Shown here: positions 56,594-64,000 of the stretch, in pieces
Numbering within the stretch: position 1 is the first letter of the stretch
How the letters are laid out: each line of letters starts with the position of its first letter
Assembly (NCBI GenBank): GCA_900617975.1
Contig: UZAE01012025.1
Location: 2,904-66,903 of the forward strand
DNA from: Rodentolepis nana
Lineage: Eukaryota; Platyhelminthes; Cestoda; Cyclophyllidea; Hymenolepididae
DNA length: 64,000 bases
Direction: 5' to 3'
Program-made: the position numbers and the translations under genes
The notes under the pieces: generated by a model
What the model saw: the letters and a program-made list of their open reading frames with translations, nothing else
Told to the model about the DNA's origin: nothing
Databases searched by the model: none

Positions 56594-59500
56594 CTATGAA
56601 GTGTAATTTTCCGTGTTCATATCTAACATTCCCAATTCTTCATCTTGTTCTCTTGTTCGCGTATACTCCTCAACTACCAAACGCTCGTCCACGCCTTCAG
56701 GATCGAGACTCTGAAAAAAAAGTTACTAAAATAAAATTACCTTATCAAATATTAGTGTTCATCATAAAGGAAAAACTTTTCAAACCTGCTATTATAGGAA
56801 TTTATGCAAGGAATATAAGACTATCTCAGCTCTACTAGACTAGACTCATGTAGGCTACACAATATGGCATACGTTAATTTTGTCGTCTCAAAGTTGAAAA
56901 GAAAAAAATGAAGTGATAAAATGGACAATTAGAAGAAAGAAACCAGTCAGTAGGCATTAAATGTTGTGGACACAATCCTCAACCTGTAGACTATGCAATA
57001 GCCTCTAGCTATGGTGGAATATCATCGAGCTCGAGCACACACACACACACACAAGAAATAAGGCAAATTGCTAACCTGAAGATAACTATTTCCTGTTGGG
57101 TCATCCAACACGAGATGAACATCCTTCCGGGACAAAGCAAGAACCTGAAATAAAGAACAAGGACAGAGGGCTAATGGTGCGATTTTGTCATCTGGAAAAA
57201 TGAAAGGATATATCTACTTTTTTAACATAACCTGTAACACATAAGGCTTCGTTTACAATGTTTCCTATTGACATCACAATGTAGACGGCTTAAGAACGTG
57301 ACGCTGACATTCTTCGCCTTAAATAAAAGCCAGTGAGCTCTTATAGCTTAAAGCCTATGTGCTGGTTTGGCTAAAAGTGACCGAGAGCCCTATTCATTAT
57401 CCTTATTACCTCGGATTAAATCAGAATGCTTGATACAAATAACCTCCGAAGTTTAATTAAGAAATCTAGGCATTCAGTGAACGAAACATGTGCTGCTTTT
57501 TACTGGACGCAGATATGAAATAGATTAGATTTCTTCTAAACACCTTAAACCCCATTTATGGTCTACTTTGGCGTTACTCTTTCGCCTGTTTTTTAAAAAA
57601 TTATTACCATTCCTACGCATCAAAAGAATGAAATGCTCTAAGACAGACTTTCGAATACCGCCACTTGGAAAAACTTTTACTGTAAGCACTACGAAAAAAA
57701 ATTACCTCATCAATTTTGTCGCAGGTGGTGTTAAGATAACCCATTTTTTCTTCTCGAGAAGCACTGTCACCAAACATCAGAGGATTCATTGACTTCAGCT
57801 GTGGCAAGAAAAAGGACACAATATATAGGAGTAAGAGAACAAATAAGAAGATAGAACAAAATTAACAAACCAGTAGCCTCTTACAGATGCTGAAATCATG
57901 CTATTAATACAAGATCATTAGTAGAAGTGCTTCAGCTGCCAATTCATTAGGTAATAGAAGAGTTTTGTTCATGCGGGATAATAGGAAATAACTTTTACAA
58001 TCTACGTTCTGAGCAAAATGAAGCTGCGATTCTCCAATATATAAACTATACAATATGCAAATAAATGATCATATCAAAGGCGAAGCCCTCATCATTGGTA
58101 GTCAGCAATAGGATACCTAAAGGGGCTTCTTAAATAAATTCAAAAAGATAAGTAGGAAACAGTAATTAAAACGCCTAAGTCAGACACTTGGTGAAAGTGA
58201 TTTAGGGGTCTGATAATCGGAACATTCAAAATATAATTAAACCATTTAACTAACAGAGATGTGATAATCCTCCTAAATTCCTCGAGTGTAAAACGTAATA
58301 TAGACTTTCTGTAAGTTACTACTAGATTGGCCTCTTCACTGTTCTTACTAGAGCCGTTTAAGTTGCACATTCCACTTTAAAATAATAAAAACTAAACATT
58401 GCTTAAAATACTGACATGCTGATATTAACCTCTAAGGAAATACCATTTACTCTTACCTATTAAATATCTGTAAAGCAAACATCTAACCTATTTCTAAAGG
58501 ATAATTTCAAAATCCATTTTTTTGAATATTTGCTCAAGGTTCGATCTCCCTTAGGGAAAAAAACTAATCACAAGTCATCAAGCAATAGGAACTAAACTAA
58601 GCAAGCAAAATCCACTTTATTACGGAAGCATAAGTGGAGAAATGAGAGGCTTGAACTACTTGAAAGATGGCAGCTTACTTTCCAATTCATTTATCTTAAT
58701 CACGCTTAAAGAATTTTATGATTTTCCATGTTAATAAGATGTCATTTAATAAATACCTAATAAAACTTCTCTTCCTTAGCATCATACTGATTGATGATAA
58801 CCATTTTGACTATAATTAAGAATTTTAAAAAGGGAAGTGTACCTGATCCTTGATAAGAACCAAAAGGCCTTCGACAGTGGTGAATCGACCTCCCAGAGTA
58901 CCAGTAGCAGTGTCAAGCTCTAATTCGGGAATGGCAACTCGAGCAGTGTCGGATTTGAGAATATCGCGGGACATGTCCTCAATGTCAGCAATGAGGAGGG
59001 TGAAACGTTTTCCATAATCTGCTATCCCTGCCACTGACTTCACTTCGTTATTACGATAACCACATAGAGAACAGTTAATTGACATCAAAACAACCTCCTG
59101 GAAGTGGGGAATATCTAAAAACCAATTTAAAAAAATGCACGAATTATAATGAAAAATGAAATTATGTGAGAATAAATACTTTATTGGGTATTAAACTGAG
59201 TATGAACCGGCTACATTTGCAAGAAAATATTAATTAGGTTGCGATAAACTAATCCATTTCTAAATAAATAAATTTTACAAAATCACCTAAATAAAAGAAA
59301 AAATTTTAAGAATTAATCTCTTAAGGTCACTTTACCACTTCAAATGGTACCACACTACTGGCATTGGCCTTAGTGGACACTCGACTGATCAATAAACACC
59401 GCTTTTAACAGAGACTGCTAATTATATTTATGCTTACTTCAAGTTCACGCATTTATATGCCCCCTCCTAAAAAAAATTGTGACTAACACGGGTAATCAAA

Positions 59501-60663
59501 GTACATTAATAATCAGAGCATATAAAACGCGAACATACCAATAACTTTCATGTTGGTGGGGCAACTAGAATGGCAATTTGGACAATTAGAGTGAAAAGTA
59601 GAGACAGAGTTCTTTAAATCTTCGGGCTGAAATGAAAGAAAAAAATGTAAAAGGAATAAAAAATTACTAAAATTAGATAAATGTTCGAACCTCGTCATCG
59701 GAATCTATAGCACTGATATCATCGCTGTCTTGGTAACCTAGAAGTTTATTCTGCTCGGGCGTACGCTTGTAACTGATACACTTAATTTGTGGGTCATCAA
59801 GAGGAACGTGCAGATTCTCAATAAACCCATTTCCAGATGGATCATCCATCTCCTAAAAAGAGAAAGACAATTGAATACACAAATAGTTCGGCAAGCAAGC
59901 CTGAAAGGTAAAATGAAATTACCAATGTAAATGGTGTCTGAAGCGTAAGGAGATCACGAAGCTTTCCAATAAATACGTCTATCGCTTCAGCTTGTTTAGG
60001 ATCAGCAATCTAATAATGGAAAAGGACAGGTTAAAAAGCATCTCTAAAAGGCAAAAACTGATAAGTAACTAACCCGTCTTTGTGATTGAAGTATTTCAAG
60101 CTTTTCAATTATGCCAGTTATGATTCCCTCAATTGTCGTGAGCACTAGAAAACAGAAACAATGACAAAATAGCGATTAAATGGATAGATTAAAACACCAA
60201 CCAGATTCGCGGCTGGGAAAAGAGGAGTCGAGAGACGGAATGCGAATTTCAGCAAAACATGGTTGAATAACACGACGATTAAGATCTTTGGGACAACGTA
60301 CATCGATTGTGAATATTTTGCCCATGTCTTGAATAGGAGCTGCAGGATCTACCGAGTTATTCTTAAAGCCACAGTTCCCACACTCAAATGAAGATATTAC
60401 AACTTCACGAAAAAACGGAATGCGAGTAACAAGAAGACGGGTCATTCCCTACACAATCGGAAACAAAAAAATAATAAATAGAGACTAAAGTTAAACTTCG
60501 TGTAGTATTAAGATTAAGAAGTAAATATGAACAAAATATAAATAATTCCTACATTTTCGTGACAATTCAGGCAGTAACTTTCAGTTTGAATGACTTCAGA
60601 ACCAGAATCTTGGCCTAAATCCTTTACCGTTGGCTCCGGCACGTTAGAATCGTGTTCCGACAT
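56594..60663 (-). CDS. ZPR1: Zinc finger protein ZPR1
   Basis: Ten exons, in gene order 60,663-60,553, 60,448-60,202, 60,144-60,074, 60,009-59,923, 59,852-59,691, 59,626-59,539, 59,114-58,843, 57,798-57,706, 57,144-57,076 and 56,710-56,594, give 438 residues with every phase consistent (human 459). ZPR1 is a conserved cytoplasmic and nuclear protein that acts as a folding chaperone for eEF1A and associates with SMN. Both tandem modules are present. Module 1 has zinc ligands C31, C34, C60 and C63 with GMTRLLVTRIPFFREV, then an A-domain ending in LDDP-type repeats. Module 2 has C241, C244, C270 and C273 with IPHFQEVVLM, LGGRFTTVEGLL and LDDPTGNSYLQ. The protein ends shortly after EELGMLDM. Introns are 57-104 nt in the 5' half and 365-1,044 nt in the 3' half. 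The duplicated 1.2-kb block begins 23 bases upstream of the ATG. Confidence 0.97.
57039..57054 (+). repeat. (CA)n run in ZPR1 last intron
   Basis: A short CA microsatellite, about eight units. Confidence 0.8.
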
Positions 60664-60685
60664 TTGAACAAATGAGTTAACGGGA

Positions 60686-61870
60686 AAATGGCCAAATTGG
60701 GTCAAGGAGTTAGATCATATTCTCCATTTCCAATGATGAGTAAATAGTTGCCCATTTAAATCAGTTAAATTTTTATCTTCTATGCAAATTACAAAGTGAA
60801 ATAAATTAACATGCATTTTAGTATGATTATTTTATCTTGGTAATATAGGTTACCTTTTTGAGCTAACTGACATGTCGTCTGGCCGAAAGTTAATCTAACT
60901 AAAAATTTATCTAAATCTAAACACTTCCAAGCTCATGTACTTGACTATCTTTGAAGATTAGTTTGATAATTACATAATTTCTCTTAAACTGTTGTTAATG
61001 TTTAAAACAAAAATTTCGCCTAATTCCCCCCTTGGCCATATTAAATATGTTTAGTCATCATGTATGCAATTCAAATTTCATGCGTGATATTACACACGAA
61101 ATTGCAAACGGTATTTAACAATTTTTTCACATCATCCACTGGCTAGATATCGTTCACATTGATACTGAATCTCATATGATTGAGGAATAGAGCAGAGTAG
61201 AAAATTACAGAAATACTCAGGATAGCAATGGCCCAGTTTCAAACTGCAAGGTCAATTTGCAATATTACTAGTATCTCAATAACAGGAAAGCAAAAAATGC
61301 TGAACCAAAGTGCTAAACAGACGAAATTCGTGTGAGCGTCCAAGAGTTGTAAATGAAGTTAAATAAAAAAGATTATCTGTAACAAGAACACATTTGAGCA
61401 ACAAACTGCATATTGCCAATTTCAAAAATTAGCACCTTAGGGTATAAAGTTATAATTCGCCTTATTGAAAGTAAGGTATCTCCAAAATGAGCAAACTAAT
61501 TATGTACTTCCAACTGAAACTGATCCTGCATTGATTAGGGAGTATGGCATCAAATTAAAATGAGCTTCAATATGAAGTAATCATTGAGGTAATTCTCAAA
61601 ATATGTACTTAATGTTTTAATTAGTAGGAGGCAGCAAAAATTGGTAAGAACTTAAAATAGTTAGATTGCTAACTTTATAGAACTTTAATGACTAAAAATG
61701 ATAAGGTTGCTGAATTATAGCATTGAATGCAAAATAATATTGCCAATTGGAAAATATTGTTAGAGTTCAAATAGTAAATTAAATTGGATGGAGTTAAAAT
61801 GCTCAAGTTATTTGAATGATTCACACACAAAATTATACATCTCAAACAAAACTGAGCTGCATAATTTTGG
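60686..61870. repeat. 1.2-kb direct duplication, copy 2
   Basis: Partner of 52,951-54,146, same orientation. It directly abuts the ZPR1 5' end, so it probably includes the ZPR1 promoter. The central ~635 bp is nearly identical to copy 1, and the flanks are clearly diverged. No terminal inverted repeats or target duplication were noticed at either copy. Confidence 0.93.
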
Positions 61871-62207
61871 TGTTTCACCGATCATTATTTATCCACACAA
61901 TCAAAAACTCTATGCGCATATTTTTTTAACTCTTGGATATATATAACTTTTCTCTGACTTAAATCCTAGTTGTTCACAAACATACTCATCTTCTTCTAGT
62001 ATTACTCCCTTTCTATTGTAAAATTTTAAATAAAATAAAAATAACAATGGTTTATAAATTTGACTTTGCAAATAATGGGCGCAGTTCTCTATCAAATTAA
62101 AATTGCCTTCTAAATATTCTTGCTTAGAAACAATCAAATTTTGAACTAAATTGCAATTGGCTCTGCATTAGTTCAGCCAACTGTAAAGTCAGTCATAAAA
62201 CCAATAC
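61871..62207. other. AT-rich stretch after the duplication
   Basis: A minus-strand open frame at 61,910-62,137 (75 codons, with GVILEEDEYVCEQLG) could be another exon of the 62.2-kb candidate gene. I could not join it with valid splice sites in phase. Confidence 0.3.
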
Positions 62208-62554
62208 CTAGCTTAATGAGGTATTGAACAGTAAAATCCATTTCTTCCTTTTTTCGATTGACCTATTTGATCTACTTTTGGAATCTTCGACGTTTATAAT
62301 GTCAATAACGGCTCTTCGGATTCGAAAAAGTCTTCTGAATCTTGTCCACCAGGAGGTTTTAACTGAGGATCCCTTTTCGTATTCAACTAAAACATCCTCT
62401 CTGCAGGACATAGCGCGTTTGCAAAGGAGTTTATTTTTGAAATCGTTCAAGTAATTGGCACAGCGACAATATATTTGTGTTTTTGATTTCTTCAAACGGG
62501 CGTGACTTGCTGCCCACGTTGTAATAACGTAGAGTATGTACATCATAATGAAAC
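62208..62554 (-). CDS. Possible small single-pass membrane protein or terminal exon
   Basis: A minus-strand open frame follows an acceptor-like ATTTCAG ending at 62,555. With the ATG pair at 62,546 it encodes 112 residues: a short hydrophobic start (MMYILYVITTWAA) and then a strongly basic soluble part with TSWWTRFRRLFRIRRAVIDI and RSIEKRKKW. I recognise no family. The high K/R content is not what T-rich random sequence gives, which favours real coding. It could be the last exon of a longer minus-strand gene or a short gene whose 5' end is trans-spliced. Confidence 0.4.
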
Positions 62555-62667
62555 CTGAAATGAAAAATGATTCACCAACCGGCGAGAACGAATGTGCATT
62601 TATTAAAAGTAATTGTTTGAAAGCCACACAGGTAATTCATTTTTAACATTTAAGTAAACCGCGCATA

Positions 62668-62944
62668 TTACCTATACGTGGTGCCCTCTAAGCAATGTAC
62701 ACTCATGCGGCAAAATCTATAAACCTCCATGAAACGTCTGTGCGTCATATTTGACCATTTTATTAGTAATCACCTTACCTTTTACCTACCTTTGTGTCTA
62801 TGCTTTTTGTATCTGTAAATCACTCTTCTGATTCCCCTCCCGACTTATTGCGACCTTGATGTTCCTCCCCTGTGTGAAGTCCGAGGTCCATTTGAAGGAC
62901 CAATTATAACCACCATAAAACCTGACATTAGCTATAAATAAATG
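62668..62944 (+). mobile_element. SINE-like element, diverged copy
   Basis: The order of family landmarks is kept (TTACC, ACGTGGTGCCCTCTAAGCAATGTACAC, the TTTACCTACCTTTGTGTC middle, GAAGTCCGAGGTC, then GCTATAAATAAA), with many substitutions and a deletion in the first half. No clear target-site duplication. Confidence 0.65.
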
Positions 62945-63319
62945 AATGGGACTTTCAATGAGTCGAAAAAAGAGCCAAATTCCTGTTGGATTAGGTTAAT
63001 TAATCAACTTTCGAATTTTAATATATTTGTGCAAGAATGCAGTATAATATTGATGATTTTTTAATTATATTAATAATTGATAAATATGTCAAAGTAGATC
63101 AACGAACATATGTCATTAAACGTTATAGTGTCTCACTAAATAATAAACGATATTTCTGACCATATTAGCTGATATTTAATATTTTGTTTTAACTAACCAA
63201 GTTTAATAATAGTACCTCGTCTCGGCTTCAAGTTCTTATTCTGATGAATTGTTTCTTTTTATTATTTTTGAGCTTTCTTTGGTGTTCATAACATCTTATT
63301 TCAAGATTAATTGCATAAT
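62945..63319. other. Upstream flank of the pecanex-like gene
   Basis: AT-rich. An AG (TTATTTCAAG) about 15 bases before the ATG could be a cis or trans splice acceptor for the first coding exon. Confidence 0.35.
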
Positions 63320-64000
63320 ATGTGCATGGTTGGACGAATTTTTAAGGAAGGCATTATCGCATCTCTTAGTGGAGGATTTTACGTAGACCCATCTCAAGGG
63401 CATTTAATCTGGATAGTTCATATCATACTTTGGTTATTGTTTTTCGCTCTACCGGTGGGGATTTCGGTGGTAGGCATTTGGTTTTACCTAAATATTAAAG
63501 TTTGTCCCGTTGTCTGTGATGGCTTGGATATCGTACATTTGCTCAATTACATTTATTATCCTATGTATTCTTTATTTTACTCACCGGCTTCATAAAGAGT
63601 TTGATAAATATGAACCAATATCTCTCACAAGTGTTGGAAAGTACGTTTTTGTTTCTCCTACAAACTTATTAGTCATTTAATGAATACACTAGGGGCTGCT
63701 AAACAGGCTTCCCTGGAAATTTCACGTGAATTACCTATGGATCGAACATGCCCATCCACTGAAGATATCGAAGAACAGTGTCGGCGAATTGGTTTGGCCG
63801 GACTCTATCTTGCTGGTTTATTATATATTATTGTTTCTCATTTAATACTTTTTACGCAGATCTCACACCTTCAGCTGGACCGTCTTTCAGCCGAAGTGGG
63901 CACCCTAATTTGTCTATAGCGGAAATCAAGCCTGTAAATTTGCAAAATACGCCACCCCTAAGCCAAGAATCAAATCTCCAAGTAGCCGTTTGTAATAATT
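63320..64000 (+). CDS. PCNX: Pecanex-like protein, N-terminal exons (runs off window)
   Basis: Four coding exons are visible: 63,320-63,469, 63,501-63,640, 63,673-63,815 and 63,860-64,000 (open at the edge), about 191 residues in consistent phase with introns of 31, 32 and 44 nt. The start matches the pecanex N-terminus: a short lead (VGRIFKEGIIASLSGGFY), then the DPSQ motif (DPHQ in vertebrates) and a hydrophobic hairpin at residues about 29-50 and 52-80, followed by THRLHKEFD, like the NYRLHRALD after the second segment in vertebrate PCNX. Pecanex proteins are very large ER multi-pass proteins linked to Notch signalling in Drosophila. The start could be the ATG at 63,320 or 63,326. The third donor (GTTTAT) is weak, but without that intron the frame stops at 63,919. 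Confidence 0.85.

Noticed and set aside
56596..56838. An 80-codon + frame with a signal-peptide-like start
   Set aside because: It is antisense to the last ZPR1 exon, whose sequence and splice site explain the conservation.

Overview
This is eukaryotic nuclear DNA, AT-rich, with spliced genes on both strands. Intron design points to a flatworm, most probably a tapeworm. Several genes have introns of only 28-35 nt near their 5' end and much longer introns towards the 3' end, a gradient known from platyhelminth genomes. The species assignment is inference. The recognised genes are all animal housekeeping families.

Layout. 1-13,628: T-rich DNA with no exon I can support, probably intron or 5' flank of the next gene. 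13,629-20,481 (+): C-lobe and long disordered tail of a tau-tubulin kinase (TTBK). 20,482-29,550: gene-poor, with a cluster of ~0.3 kb SINE-like elements, one interrupted by a retrotransposon RNase H fragment and a ~40-bp tandem array. 30,750-31,448 (-): single-exon TVP23, a Golgi membrane protein. 33,032-33,712 (+): GFER/ALR sulfhydryl oxidase in three exons. 33.9-34.2 kb: a possible small unrecognised gene. 36,913-38,670 (+): LSM11 of the U7 snRNP. 38.7-44.0 kb: AT-rich with no clear gene. 44,017-45,314: a mariner transposon with intact ends and a broken transposase. 47,945-51,948 (+): ariadne-2 (ARIH2), an RBR ubiquitin ligase, in eight exons. 54,348-55,187 (+): a four-pass LAPTM-like membrane protein. 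56,594-60,663 (-): ZPR1 in ten exons. 62.2-62.6 kb (-): a possible small membrane protein. 63,320 to the end (+): the N-terminus of a pecanex-like protein.

The genes do not form a pathway; they are an ordinary mosaic of kinase signalling, Golgi and lysosome membrane traffic, mitochondrial disulfide relay, histone pre-mRNA processing, ubiquitination and translation-factor folding. Base skew follows transcription: introns of + genes are T-rich on the given strand, and - gene regions are A-rich.

The most interesting signals are: (1) a SINE-like family with target-site duplications and a 5' end that in antisense carries a consensus 5' splice site; (2) a ~1.2 kb direct duplication (52,951 and 60,686) whose central ~635 bp is almost identical while its flanks have diverged, suggesting gene conversion or constraint; (3) the cluster of ultra-short introns. 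I found no CRISPR, operon, or viral or toxin system, and no tRNA or rRNA gene that I could support by reading.
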